Source: Methylobacterium organophilum
GTDB taxonomy: Bacteria > Pseudomonadota > Alphaproteobacteria > Rhizobiales > Beijerinckiaceae
Direction: 5' to 3'
NCBI RefSeq assembly: GCF_022179465.1
Contig: NZ_BPQV01000015.1
Span: 62,001 to 126,000, forward strand
DNA length: 64,000 nt
Positions 32,178-42,500 of the stretch are shown here, piece by piece. Made by a program: the position numbers and the translations under genes. How positions within the stretch are numbered: the first letter of the stretch is position 1; every line of letters begins with the position of its first letter. The notes under the pieces were generated by a model. That model was not told the DNA's origin, made no database searches, and worked only from the letters and a program-made list of their open reading frames with translations.

Positions 32178-34472
32178 TCAGCGGCCAGGGCGGGGCGTGG
32201 CGCGGCGGAACGCGTCGGCGAGGGCGCCGCCTTGGCTCGGCTCCGGGGAGGGCTTCGGGGCCGCCGGCCGGGCGCCGGGGGCCGGTGCTGCGCGGTCGAT
32301 CGGATCGTCGAGGCGCATGGACAGCGAGATCCGCTTGCGCGGCACGTCGACGGCGAGGACGAGGACGCGCACCACGTCGCCCGCCTTCACCACCCCCGCG
32401 GGCGAGGCGATCCGCCGGCGCGCCATCGCCGAGATATGGACCAGGCCGTCCTGGTGCACGCCGATATCGACGAAGGCGCCGAAGGCGGCCACGTTCGTCA
32501 CCACGCCCTCGAGCTGCTGGCCGGGCTTCAGGTCGGTGATCGTCTCGACCCCCTCCTGGAAGGTCGCGGTCCTGAAGGCCGGGCGCGGGTCGCGGCCCGG
32601 CTTCTCCAGCTCGGCGATGATGTCGCGCACCGTGGGCACGCCGAAGCGCTCGTCGGCGAAGGCGGCGGGCGCGAGCGTCGCCAGCACGGCGCCGTTGCCG
32701 ATCAGCACGCGGATGTCGCTCTTCGTCGCCTCCAGGATGCGGCGCACGACCGGATAGGCCTCCGGATGGACGCCGGAGCGGTCGAGGGGGTTCTCGCCGC
32801 CCTGGATGCGCAGGAAGCCGGCCGCCAGCTCGAAGGTCTTCGGTCCGAGCCCGGCCACCTTCTTGAGGGCGGCCCGGCTGCGGAACGGGCCGTTCGCGTC
32901 GCGATGGGACACGATGTTGGCGGCGACCATGGCGCTGAGTCCGGAGACCTGGGCCAGCAGCGCGGGCGAGGCCGTGTTCACGTCGACGCCGACGGCGTTC
33001 ACCGCATCCTCGACGACGGCCGAGAGCGACTTCGACAGCTTGGTCTCGCCGACATCGTGCTGGTACTGGCCGACGCCGATCGACTTCGGGTCGATCTTCA
33101 CGAGCTCGGCCAGCGGGTCCTGCAGGCGGCGGGCGATCGAGACCGCGCCGCGATGCGAGACGTCGAGGCCGGGCAGCTCGCGGCTGGCGATCTCGGAGGC
33201 CGAGTAGACCGAGGCGCCCGCTTCCGAGACCATGACCTTGGTCATCTTGAGATCCGGGTTGGCGGCCAGGATCTCGGCGGCGAGCCTGTCGGTCTCGCGG
33301 GAGGCGGTGCCGTTGCCGATCGCGATCAGCTCGACCCCGTGCTGGCGGCAGAGCCGGCCGAGGCTCTGCACGCTCTCCTGCCAGCGGCGCTGCGGCTCGT
33401 GCGGATAGGTGGTCTCGACGGCGACGACCTTGCCGGTGGCATCGACCACCGCGACCTTCACGCCGTTGCGGTAGCCGGGATCGAGCCCCAACGTGGTCCG
33501 CCCGCCGGCGGGGGCGGCGAGCAGCAGATCCTTGAGGTTGCCGGCGAAGACCTTCACGGCCTCGGTCTCGGCCTTCTCGAACAGGCGGGCGCGCAGGTCG
33601 GCCTTGATCCCGGTCCGGATCTTCGTGCGCCAGGCGGCGCGCACGGTGTCGAGGAGCCAGCGGTCGCCGGGGCGGCCCTGGGCCGCGATGCGGTAGCGGC
33701 GGCCGATGGTGAGCTCGAACGAGCCCGGCTGGCCCGCCGGCATGTCCTCGCCCTCGGCGGCGAGATCGAGGTCGAGGACCTCCTCCTTCTCGCCCCGGAA
33801 CAGGGCGAGGATCCGGTGCGAGGGCATGCGCTCCAGGCGCTCGCTCCAGTCGAAGTAATCCGCGAACTTGGCGCCGGCCGCGTCCTTGCCCTTGCGGACC
33901 TTGGAGACCGCGCTGCCGCCGCGCCAGAAATCCTCGCGCAGGCGCCCGACGAGGTCGGCATCCTCCGAGAAGCGCTCGACGAGGATGTGCCGGGCGCCCT
34001 CCAGGGCCTCGTCCACCCCCGGCACGCCCTTGGCCGCCGAGACGTAGCCTCCCGCGGCCGTGCGGGGATCGAGCGCCGGGTTGGCGAGGAGCGCCTCCGC
34101 GAGGGGCCCGAGGCCGGCCTCGCGGGCGATCTGCGCCTTGGTGCGGCGCTTCGGCTTGTAAGGAAGGTAGATGTCCTCCAGCCGCGCCTTGGTGTCGGCC
34201 ACGGCGATGGCGGCGGCGAGCTCCAGCGTGAGCTTGCCCTGGGCGCGGATGCTCTCGGTCACGGTCGCGCGCCGGTCCTGGAGCTCGCGCAGGTAGCCGA
34301 GGCGCTCCTCCAGGGTGCGCAGCTGCGCATCGTCGAGGGAGCCGGTCGCTTCCTTGCGGTAGCGGGCGATGAACGGGACGGTCGCGCCGCCGTCGAGCAG
34401 CTCGACGGCGGCCGCGACCTGCGCCTCGCGCACCCCGAGTTCCTGGGCGATCAGCCGGTTCACGGATGTCAT
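32178..34472 (-). CDS. tex: Tex-family RNA-binding transcription accessory protein
   Basis: A 764-residue cytoplasmic nucleic-acid-binding protein with the full Tex layout. The N-terminal helical domain has ATVPFIARYRKEATGSLDD; the central YqgF-like RNase H fold has TTLGLDPGYRNGVKVAVVD; helix-hairpin-helix motifs are in NTASPALLAQVSGLS; and a C-terminal S1 domain starts at GVVTNVAAFGAFVDIGVHQD, followed by a Pro-rich tail. It starts at ATG 34472 with GGGAGAG upstream. This is a conserved host gene marking the chromosome to the right of the island. Confidence 0.96.
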   Translation of the reverse strand: MTSVNRLIAQELGVREAQVAAAVELLDGGATVPFIARYRKEATGSLDDAQLRTLEERLGYLRELQDRRATVTESIRAQGKLTLELAAAIAVADTKARLEDIYLPYKPKRRTKAQIAREAGLGPLAEALLANPALDPRTAAGGYVSAAKGVPGVDEALEGARHILVERFSEDADLVGRLREDFWRGGSAVSKVRKGKDAAGAKFADYFDWSERLERMPSHRILALFRGEKEEVLDLDLAAEGEDMPAGQPGSFELTIGRRYRIAAQGRPGDRWLLDTVRAAWRTKIRTGIKADLRARLFEKAETEAVKVFAGNLKDLLLAAPAGGRTTLGLDPGYRNGVKVAVVDATGKVVAVETTYPHEPQRRWQESVQSLGRLCRQHGVELIAIGNGTASRETDRLAAEILAANPDLKMTKVMVSEAGASVYSASEIASRELPGLDVSHRGAVSIARRLQDPLAELVKIDPKSIGVGQYQHDVGETKLSKSLSAVVEDAVNAVGVDVNTASPALLAQVSGLSAMVAANIVSHRDANGPFRSRAALKKVAGLGPKTFELAAGFLRIQGGENPLDRSGVHPEAYPVVRRILEATKSDIRVLIGNGAVLATLAPAAFADERFGVPTVRDIIAELEKPGRDPRPAFRTATFQEGVETITDLKPGQQLEGVVTNVAAFGAFVDIGVHQDGLVHISAMARRRIASPAGVVKAGDVVRVLVLAVDVPRKRISLSMRLDDPIDRAAPAPGARPAAPKPSPEPSQGGALADAFRRATPRPGR

Positions 34473-34666
34473 GGTCTCTCCCGTAGGCCGAGGGGCGTGG
34501 CCCGCATGGCCCGGCTCGTAGCACAAGGCCGCCCCGTCGCGCGTGCCGGCAAAGGGATCGCGGCGTCGGTCCTGAGGCCGCAAAATGCATTCGTTTTTTT
34601 GAGAGTGAGCGGCATTTCGCACACAGTTTCGTCGACGCGCGCCCGTTCGGCTGGTACAGGCGGGCC

Positions 34667-35416
34667 ATGATGCTCGAACCGCCCGTAGGCGCTGCTGCCG
34701 ACGAGGGCTTGGCCCTGCCCTCCGCCCCGGCGGGCGAGTTCTGCGGAGTCCCCTCGCTGCACGATGCCCTGCTCGCCCGGCTGCGCGACTTCGTCGTCGA
34801 GGGAAATCTGGCGCCCGGTGCCCGGGTGCCGGAGCGCCTGCTGTGCGAGCGCTTCGGCGTCTCGCGCACGCCCCTGCGGGAGGCGCTGAAGGTGCTGGCC
34901 GCCGAGGGGCTGATCGAGCTCCTGCCGAACCGCGGCGCCCGGGTGCGCCAGCTCGGGCCGGAGGAGCTGGTCGCGCTCTTCGACATGATGGGCGGGCTCG
35001 AGGCGCTGGCGGGCCGCCTCGCCTGCGAAAAAATCGCCGAGCCGGCTTTCGCCGATATCGAGCGCCTGCATCACGAGATGTACGGCTTCTACCTGCGCCG
35101 GGACCTGCGCGGCTATTTCGCCTGCAACCAGGCGATCCACGACCGCATCGTCGAGGCCGCCGACAACGAGCCCCTGCGGGCGGCCTACGCCAATGTCGCC
35201 GGGCGCCTGCGCCGGGCCCGCTACGCGGCCAATCTCGACGCGAACCGGGACCGCTGGGGCGAGGCCATGCGCGAGCACGAGGCGATCCTCGACGCCCTGC
35301 GCCGGCGGGCGGGCGACGAGCTCGGCGACATCCTGTTCCGGCACCTGCGCAACAAGCGCCGCGCCGCGGCGCCGCGGGAGAACGCGCCGCCCCCGCCGGA
35401 TCGCTCCGACGGTTGA
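34667..35416 (+). CDS. GntR/FadR-family transcriptional regulator (FCD domain)
   Basis: A 249-residue regulator. The winged-helix domain has LRDFVVEGNLAPGARVPERL and FGVSRTPLREALKVLAAEGL; an FCD ligand-binding domain follows (about 100-235), with metal/ligand histidines and Asp in FACNQAIHDRIVEAADN and REHEAILDALRRR. It is divergent from tex and directly upstream of a threonine aldolase and a D-2-hydroxyacid dehydrogenase, which it may control. FCD members usually bind organic acids. Confidence 0.9.
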   Translation: MMLEPPVGAAADEGLALPSAPAGEFCGVPSLHDALLARLRDFVVEGNLAPGARVPERLLCERFGVSRTPLREALKVLAAEGLIELLPNRGARVRQLGPEELVALFDMMGGLEALAGRLACEKIAEPAFADIERLHHEMYGFYLRRDLRGYFACNQAIHDRIVEAADNEPLRAAYANVAGRLRRARYAANLDANRDRWGEAMREHEAILDALRRRAGDELGDILFRHLRNKRRAAAPRENAPPPPDRSDG

Positions 35417-35461
35417 GCGGGCTCCGCTTCCTCGATATTGCATGCAAATTGGCCCGCCGCC

Positions 35462-36508
35462 ATGATCGATTTGTACAGCGATACGCAGACCCGGCCCACC
35501 GCGGGCATGCGCGCGGCGATGGCGCAGGCCGAGGTCGGGGACGAGCAATCGGATTCCGACCCGACCACCCTGGCCCTGTGCGCCCGCGTCGCTGCGCTGC
35601 TCGGCCAGGAGGCGGGCGTCTTCATGCCCTCCGGCACGATGTGCAACCTCGTCGCGATCCTGGTGCAGACGCGGCCCGGCGACGAGATCATCGTCGACGA
35701 CCAGTCCCACATCTACAACACGGAGGCGGCGGGCGCCGCCGCGATCGGCGGCGTCTCGGTCGCGGCCCTGAAGACGCCGGCGGGGCTCTTCACCCCGGAG
35801 GCCTTCGCCGCCGCGATCCGGGCCCCCGGCCGGACGGCGCCCCGCTCCGCCCTGGTGTCGGTCGAGCAGACCACGAGCTTCTCCGGCGGGTCCGTCTGGC
35901 CGCTCGAGACCATGCGGCGCATCCGGGACATCGCCCATGACCGGGGATTGAAGGCCCATATCGACGGCGCCCGCCTGCTCAACGCCGTCGCCGCCACCGG
36001 CATCGCCGCCAGGGACTATGCCGAGGGCTTCGACAGCGCCTGGATCGATCTCAGCAAGGGGCTGGGCTGCCCGGTCGGCGCCGTGCTGTGCGGCAGCCGC
36101 GCCTTCGTGACGGAGGCCTGGCGCTGGAAGTACCGGCTCGGCGGGGCGATGCGGCAATCCGGGATCCTGGCGGCGGCGGGCCTCTACGCCCTCGACCATC
36201 ACCTGGGCCAGCTCGCCCGCGACAACGCCCATGCGGCGCGCCTGCGCGACCGGATCGCGGACGTGCCGGGCCTCGCCCTCGAGGCCGGGGCGGCCCAGTC
36301 GAACATCCTCTGCTTCTCGGTGGAGCCCCTGGGGGTGACGGCGGCGGCCTTCGCCGAGGCTTGTCTCGCCGAGGCGGTCCGCCTGCGGGCCATCGGCGCG
36401 CATCAGATCCGCGCCACCACCAGCCTGCACGTGGACGCGGACGGCATCGACCGGGCCGCGGCGGTCATCCGCGCGCAGGCCGGACGCCTCCATGTCCCGC
36501 GGGGATAG
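35462..36508 (+). CDS. ltaE: Low-specificity L-threonine aldolase (PLP)
   Basis: A 348-residue fold-type I PLP enzyme cleaving L-threonine or allo-threonine to glycine and acetaldehyde (also 3-hydroxy amino acids). It starts at MIDLYSDTQTRPT, the family N-terminus (ATG 35462; an ATG at 35438 adds eight unconserved residues). Seen are EAGVFMPSGTMCNLVA, HIYNTEAAG, the AHIDGARLLNA stretch and the PLP lysine in DLSKGLGCPVGAV. Glycine production fits serine-cycle methylotrophy. It lies 45 nt after the GntR gene and 73 nt before the dehydrogenase. Confidence 0.92.
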   Translation: MIDLYSDTQTRPTAGMRAAMAQAEVGDEQSDSDPTTLALCARVAALLGQEAGVFMPSGTMCNLVAILVQTRPGDEIIVDDQSHIYNTEAAGAAAIGGVSVAALKTPAGLFTPEAFAAAIRAPGRTAPRSALVSVEQTTSFSGGSVWPLETMRRIRDIAHDRGLKAHIDGARLLNAVAATGIAARDYAEGFDSAWIDLSKGLGCPVGAVLCGSRAFVTEAWRWKYRLGGAMRQSGILAAAGLYALDHHLGQLARDNAHAARLRDRIADVPGLALEAGAAQSNILCFSVEPLGVTAAAFAEACLAEAVRLRAIGAHQIRATTSLHVDADGIDRAAAVIRAQAGRLHVPRG

Positions 36509-36581
36509 CCCGCCCGACACCCCCCCGATCCCGATTGCGCCGGGCCGATGCCCGCCCGGCCGCCGCGCGAGGATGCCGATC

Positions 36582-39539
36582 ATGACCGCCACGGCCGAGC
36601 CGTCCCTCTCGCCCCGCGCGGCGGCACGCCGGAACGCGGGGCTGCCGCGGCGCCTGGCCGAGGCGCTGCGGGGCGAGGCGCGCTTCGACGCCTTCACCCG
36701 GGGCCGCTACGCCACCGATGCCTCGATCTACCAGATCATGCCGGCGGGCGTCGTGCTCCCGAAGAGCGCCGACGACATCGCCGCGACCCTGCGAATCGCG
36801 GCCGAGCACGGCGTGCCGGTGATCCTGCGCGGCGGCGGCACCTCGCAGAACGGCCAGCCGATCGGCTCCGGCCTGGTGGTCGATTGCTCCCGCCACTTCA
36901 ACGGGATCACCGCCTACGACCCGGACCAGGGCACCGTAACGGTAGAGCCCGGCCTGGTGCTGGAGCGGCTCAACGCCTGGGTGAAGGCCGATGGCTGGTT
37001 CTTCCCCGTCGAACCCTCCACCGCGAGCCGCTGCACCATCGGCGGCATGGCCGGCAACAATTCCTCCGGCGCCCGTTCCCTGCGCTTCGGCAAGATGAGC
37101 GACAACGTGCTCGCCCTGGAGGCGCTGCTGCCGGACGGGGAGGCCTTCGGTTTCGGCCTCACCGGCAACGCGGCCAGCGGCGTGACGGGCTCGGACCGGG
37201 CCGCCGATCTCGCCCGGCGCCTGCTGAGCCTGGCGGAGGCCCACCGCGACGAGATCGAGCGGGTCTATCCGAAGGTGCAGCGCCGGGTCGGGGGCTACAA
37301 TCTCGACGCCCTGATCGCCCCGCGCCCGAACCTCGCGCATCTGCTGGTCGGCTCGGAGGGCACGCTCGCGGCCACCACCGCCGTGACCCTGAAGCTGTCG
37401 CGGCTGCCGGCCCACCGGGTCATGGGGGTCTGCCACTTCCCCTCCTTCCGCGCCGCCATGGAGACGACCCGGGCGCTGGTCGATCTCGGGCCCGTCGCCG
37501 TCGAACTCGTCGACAACAACGTCCTCGTGCTCGGCGCCGACATCCCGCTCTTCCGCGCGACGCTCTCGGACATCACCCGCGGGCGGCCGAACTGCCTGCT
37601 GCTGGTGGAATTCGCCGGCGACGACCGCGCCGCGCTGCTCCGCGACCTGAAGCGTCTCGACGCCTGCATGGCCGATCACGGCTTCGCCGAGGCGGTGGTG
37701 GCTGTGCCCGAGCCCACCCGGCAGAAATCCGTCTGGGAGGTGCGCGAGGCCTGCCTCAACATCATGATGTCGATGAAGGGCGACGCCAAGCCGGTCTCCT
37801 TCATCGAGGATTGCGCGGTGCCCCTGGAGCACCTCGCCGACTACACCGATGCGGTCACCGAGGTGTTCCACCGCCACGGCACCCGCGGCACCTGGTACGC
37901 CCACGCCTCGGTCGGCTGCCTGCACGTGCGCCCGATCCTCGACATGAAGCAGGGGGGCGACGTGGCGCGGATGCGGGCCATCGCCGAGGAGGCCTGCGCG
38001 CAGGTGCGCCGCTTCAAGGGCTCCTATTCCGGCGAGCACGGCGACGGCATCTCGCGCTCGGAATTCGTCGCCCCGATGTTCGGGGAGCGCCTGACCCGCG
38101 CCTTCGAGGCGCTGAAGGACGGGTTCGACCCGGAGAACCGGCTCAATCCCGGCAAGATCGTCCGGCCCCTGCGCATGGACGATCGCAGCCTGATGCGCTT
38201 CCGGCCCGGCTACGCCGTGACCGAGCCGCAGACGCCCGCCCTCGACTGGTCGGACTGGGGCGGCTTCGGCGGCGCGGTCGAGATGTGCAACAACAACGGC
38301 ACCTGCCGGAAGCGCGCCGGCGGCGCGATGTGCCCGTCCTACCGCGTCACGAAGGAGGAGCAGCACCTCACCCGGGGCCGGGCCAACACCCTGCGCCTCG
38401 CCATGTCCGGGCAGCTCGGGCCGGACGCCTTCACCGGCCCGGAGATGAAGCGCACCCTCGATCTCTGCGTCTCCTGCAAGGCCTGCCGGCGCGAATGCCC
38501 CACCGGGGTCGACATGGCCAAGATGAAGGTCGAGTTCCTGCATCACTACCATGCCCGGCACGGCCTGCCGCTGAAGGAGCGGCTGGTGGCGGCCCTGCCG
38601 CTCTATGCCGGCGCGGCGGCGCGGCTGGCGCCGCTCCTCAACCTGCGCGACCGGGTCCCGGCCCTGGCCCGGCTCTCGGAGCGGGTGGCCGGCCTCTCCG
38701 CCCGGCGCTCCCTGCCGCGCTGGGGGCGGCCCTGGCGGGAGACCGGCGCGTTCGCGCGGCCGCGGGACGTCCTCGGAGACGGCTTCGACGTCGTGCTGTT
38801 CGGCGACACCTTCAACCGCGCCTTCGAGCGCGAGAACCTCGAAGCGGCCGAGCGGGTGCTGCGCGCCACAGGCTACCGCCCGCACCGCCTCCGACCGCCG
38901 GGCGGGCGCCGACCGCTCTGCTGCGGCCGGACCTGGCTCGCCGCGGGGCAGACCGACCGCGCCCGGGCCGAGGCGCGGCGCACCCGCGACGCGCTCCTGC
39001 CCTACGCGCAGGCCGGGGCGCGCATCGTGGGGCTGGAGCCCTCCTGCCTCCTCACCTTCCGGGACGAATTCGCCGCCCTGCTGCCGGGGCCGGAGACGGA
39101 GGCGCTCGGCCGGGCGAGCTTCCTGTTCGAGGAAGTGCTGGCCGCCGACCTGAAGGCCGGCCGGATCGTACTGCCGCTGGCCGACCAGGGCGGCCGGGTC
39201 GCGCATCTGCACGGCCATTGCCACCAGAAGGCCTTCGGGGCGATGGGCGCGGTGGAGAGCGTGCTGCAGGCGGTGCCCGGCCTCGACCTGCGCGTCATCG
39301 AATCGAGCTGCTGCGGCATGGCCGGCGCCTTCGGCTACGGCGCCGACATGATCGACGTCTCCCTCGCCATGGCCGAACTGTCCCTGTTCCCGGCCCTGCG
39401 GGCCGCCGGCCCGGACGATCTCGTGGTCGCCGACGGCACCAGCTGCCGCCACCAGATCGGCGACGGCCTGGGGCGCGAGGCCCTGCATGTCGCGCGGGTG
39501 CTCGACGCGGCGCTCCTCGTCCGAGCGCCGGGCGCCTGA
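36582..39539 (+). CDS. FAD-linked/Fe-S D-2-hydroxyacid dehydrogenase (YdiJ type)
   Basis: A 985-residue fusion of an FAD oxidase and an iron-sulfur protein. The start is ATG 36582, with GAGG 9 nt upstream. The N-terminal half has the PCMH/VAO FAD fold (GGGTSQNGQPIGSG, NNSSGARSLRFGK, GSEGTLAATT) and a FAD-oxidase C-domain ending in GEHGDGISRSEF and NPGKIV. The second half has CNNNGTC...AMCPSY, the 4Fe-4S motif CVSCKACRRECPTG and two CCG-type elements (LCCGRTW and SSCCGMAGAFG). Family members oxidise D-2-hydroxyglutarate, D-lactate or related acids at the membrane quinone pool. The substrate is not deducible here. Confidence 0.9.
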   Translation: MTATAEPSLSPRAAARRNAGLPRRLAEALRGEARFDAFTRGRYATDASIYQIMPAGVVLPKSADDIAATLRIAAEHGVPVILRGGGTSQNGQPIGSGLVVDCSRHFNGITAYDPDQGTVTVEPGLVLERLNAWVKADGWFFPVEPSTASRCTIGGMAGNNSSGARSLRFGKMSDNVLALEALLPDGEAFGFGLTGNAASGVTGSDRAADLARRLLSLAEAHRDEIERVYPKVQRRVGGYNLDALIAPRPNLAHLLVGSEGTLAATTAVTLKLSRLPAHRVMGVCHFPSFRAAMETTRALVDLGPVAVELVDNNVLVLGADIPLFRATLSDITRGRPNCLLLVEFAGDDRAALLRDLKRLDACMADHGFAEAVVAVPEPTRQKSVWEVREACLNIMMSMKGDAKPVSFIEDCAVPLEHLADYTDAVTEVFHRHGTRGTWYAHASVGCLHVRPILDMKQGGDVARMRAIAEEACAQVRRFKGSYSGEHGDGISRSEFVAPMFGERLTRAFEALKDGFDPENRLNPGKIVRPLRMDDRSLMRFRPGYAVTEPQTPALDWSDWGGFGGAVEMCNNNGTCRKRAGGAMCPSYRVTKEEQHLTRGRANTLRLAMSGQLGPDAFTGPEMKRTLDLCVSCKACRRECPTGVDMAKMKVEFLHHYHARHGLPLKERLVAALPLYAGAAARLAPLLNLRDRVPALARLSERVAGLSARRSLPRWGRPWRETGAFARPRDVLGDGFDVVLFGDTFNRAFERENLEAAERVLRATGYRPHRLRPPGGRRPLCCGRTWLAAGQTDRARAEARRTRDALLPYAQAGARIVGLEPSCLLTFRDEFAALLPGPETEALGRASFLFEEVLAADLKAGRIVLPLADQGGRVAHLHGHCHQKAFGAMGAVESVLQAVPGLDLRVIESSCCGMAGAFGYGADMIDVSLAMAELSLFPALRAAGPDDLVVADGTSCRHQIGDGLGREALHVARVLDAALLVRAPGA

Positions 39540-39544
39540 GGCGT

Positions 39545-39581
39545 CCCGCCCTCGCGTGTCCCCGGCCGCGGGGAGGGCGGG
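39545..39581. terminator. Hairpin between convergent dehydrogenase and RND genes
   Basis: A 9-bp outer stem (CCCGCCCTC / GAGGGCGGG) encloses a 5-bp inner stem (CCCCG / CGGGG). It occupies the whole 44-nt gap between two convergent genes, so it likely terminates transcription from both sides. Confidence 0.6.
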
Positions 39582-39583
39582 CC

Positions 39584-42500
39584 TCAGGCCGGGCCGGCTG
39601 CGGCCTGGGTTCTGTCGCCCGGCTCGTCCCGTGGTCCGACGAAGCGGCCGAGGAGGCGCCCGAGGAGGCGGGACAGGCTGTCCATCAGCAGGAACACCGC
39701 CGGCACGAAGACGAGAGAGAGCAGCGTCGAGACGATGAGGCCGGCGATCACCGCGACCGCCATGGGGGCGCGGAACTCGCCGCCGATGCCGAGGGCCATC
39801 GCCGAGGGCACCATGCCGGCGGCCATGGCGATGGTGGTCATGACAATCGGCCGCGCGCGCTTGCGGCCGGCATCGACGATGGCCGTCACCCGATCGACGC
39901 CCGACCGCATCTCCTCGACGGCGAAGTCCACGAGCATGATCGCGTTCTTCGTCACCAGCCCCATCAGCATCAGGATGCCGATCACCACCGGCATCGAGAT
40001 CGGCATGTGGCAGATCAGGAGGCCGAGGATGGCGCCGCCGATGGAGAGCGGCAGCGAGAACAGGATGGTCAGCGGCTGCAGGAACGAGCCGAACAGCAGC
40101 ACCAGCACGGCGTAGACCATCATGATGCCGGCGCCCATCGCCATGAGGAAGCCGGAGAACACCTCCTGCATGATCTCGGCGTCGCCCGTCTGGCGGATGG
40201 TGACGCCCGGCGGCAGGTTCTTCGCCGTCGGCGTAGCGAGCGCCTGCTCGATCAGCGAGCCCAGCGCGTCGGAGCCTTCCATATTGGCCTCCACCGCCAC
40301 GCGGACGGCGCGGTCGTAGTGCTCGATGGCGCCGGGGCCCTGGTCGAGTTCGATATCGGCCACCGCCGCGAGCGGCACGGCGGTGCCGTTCTTGGCCGGA
40401 ACCTTCAGGTTCTCGAGCCGTGAGACCGCGCCGCGGGAACTCTCGGGCAACTGCACCCGGATCGGCACCTGCCGGTCCTTGGCGTTGAACTTGGCGAGAT
40501 TGATGCCGATGTCGCCGATGGTGCCGACCCGGACGGTTTCGGCGATCACGTCGGTGGAGACGCCGAGATCGGCCGCCGCGCCCTCCTTCGGGCGGATGCG
40601 CAGCTCGGTGCGGTTCAGAGGCGCCGTGGACATCACCGAGACGAGGTGCGGAATCGCGGCCATGTCGCGCTGAAGCCGGGCGGCGATCTCGGTCACCACA
40701 TCGACGTCGGGACCGCTGACGACGAGGGCGAGGTCGCGCTGGCCGCTGTCGCGCAGGGTCCAGGAGCGGATGTCCGGCTCCTCCGCCAGCAGGCCGGCGA
40801 TCTCGGACTCGAGGGTCCATTGCCGCTTCGCCCGCTCGCTCTTCGGGCGGAGATTGACGATCAGGGTGGCGAGCCGCGTCTCCTTCTTGCCACCGGCCTG
40901 CCGGCCGCCATCGACGAAGACCGAGGTGACCTCGGGTAGGGCGCGGATCCGCGCGACCACCCGGTCGGCGACGGCGATGGTGTCGGGAAGCCGCGCGCCC
41001 GGCGCCAGCTCGATCATGAACAGGGTGCGGGCATTGTCCTGCTTCGGGATGAAGCCCGAGGGCAGAAGCTTGGTGGACATGATCGAGCCCGCGAACAGCG
41101 CCAGCCCGACCATCAGGGTGATCCACTTGTGGCGCACCGACCAGCCCACCAGCCGGGTATAGGCCCGCATCACCGGCCCTTCCTTCTCCTCGGCGTGGCC
41201 GTGATCGCGCAGGAAATAGGCGGCGAGCAGCGGGGTGATCAGCCGCGCCACCAGCAGCGACATGAACACCGACACCGCGATGGTCAGCCCGAACTGCATG
41301 AAGTAGCGCCCGGCGATGCCCCCCATGAAGGAAACCGGCGCGAAGACCGCGATCAGGGTCGCGGTGATGGCGATGACGGCGAGCCCGATCTCGTCGGCGC
41401 CCTCGATCGCGGCGCGATAGGGGGATTTGCCGAGCCGCATGTGGCGCACGACGTTCTCGATCTCGACGATGGCGTCGTCGACGAGGATGCCGGTCACCAG
41501 GGTGATCGCCAGCAGGCTGATGCCGTTGAGGGTGAAGCCCAGCGCGTCCATCGCCCAGAAGGTCGGGAACACCGAGAGCGGCAGCGCCACCGCCGCGATC
41601 AGGGTCGCGCGCCAGTCCCGTAGGAACAGGAAGACCACGATGACGGCGAGCGCCGCCCCCTCCATCAGGGTGTGCATGGCCGAGGCGTAGCTGCCGCGCG
41701 TCGCCAGAACCGAGGAATCGATCTCCTCGAAGCGGATATCGGGATAGCTCTCGCTGAACTCGGCGATCTTCTTCTCGACGCCGGCCGCGACCTCGGCATC
41801 GCTCGCGCCCGAGCCGCGGGAGACCGCGAAGGCTACCACCGGCGCGCCGTTGAAGCGGGCGAAGGTGCGCGGCTCCTCGATGGAATCCTCCACCGTGGCG
41901 AGGTCGTCCAGGCGCACCTTGCGGCCGCCGGGCAGGACGATGGAGGTCGCCTTCAGGTCGCGGAGGGTGCGCGAGGCGGCCAGCGTCCGGATCGACTGCT
42001 CACGCCCGCCGACTTCGCCGCGCCCGCCCGCCAGATCGGCGGAGGTGGCGCGCACCTGCTTGTTCACCTCGGCCGCCGTGATGCCGAGGGCGAGCAGGCG
42101 GTCCGGCAGCGGCGTAATGCGGATCTCGCGGGCGACACCGCCGACGCGCTCGACGCCGCCGACCCCCTTCACGCCCTGAAGCGTACGGGCGACCTTGTCC
42201 TCGACGAACCAGGACAGGTCGGCCGGGGTCATTGCCGGAGAGGTGACGCCGTAGATCAGGATCGGCAGGCCGGTGATCTCGACCCGCTGGATGATCGGCT
42301 CGTCGATGGTGCGGGGCAGGTTGATGCGGATCTTCGAGATCGCGTCCTTCACGTCGTTGACCGCCCGGTCGGTGTTCACCTCCAGGCGGAACTCGACCGT
42401 CGTGACCGACGAGCCCTCGGTGATCGCCGAGGTGATGTGCTTGACGCCGCGCACGCCGGCGATCGAATCCTCGACCCATTTCGTGACCTGGGTCTGCAAC

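Noticed and set aside
36465-41126. 1553-residue minus-strand ORF
   Set aside because: Overlaps the FAD/Fe-S dehydrogenase antisense and the RND gene in a wrong frame; composition is typical of high-GC shadow frames.
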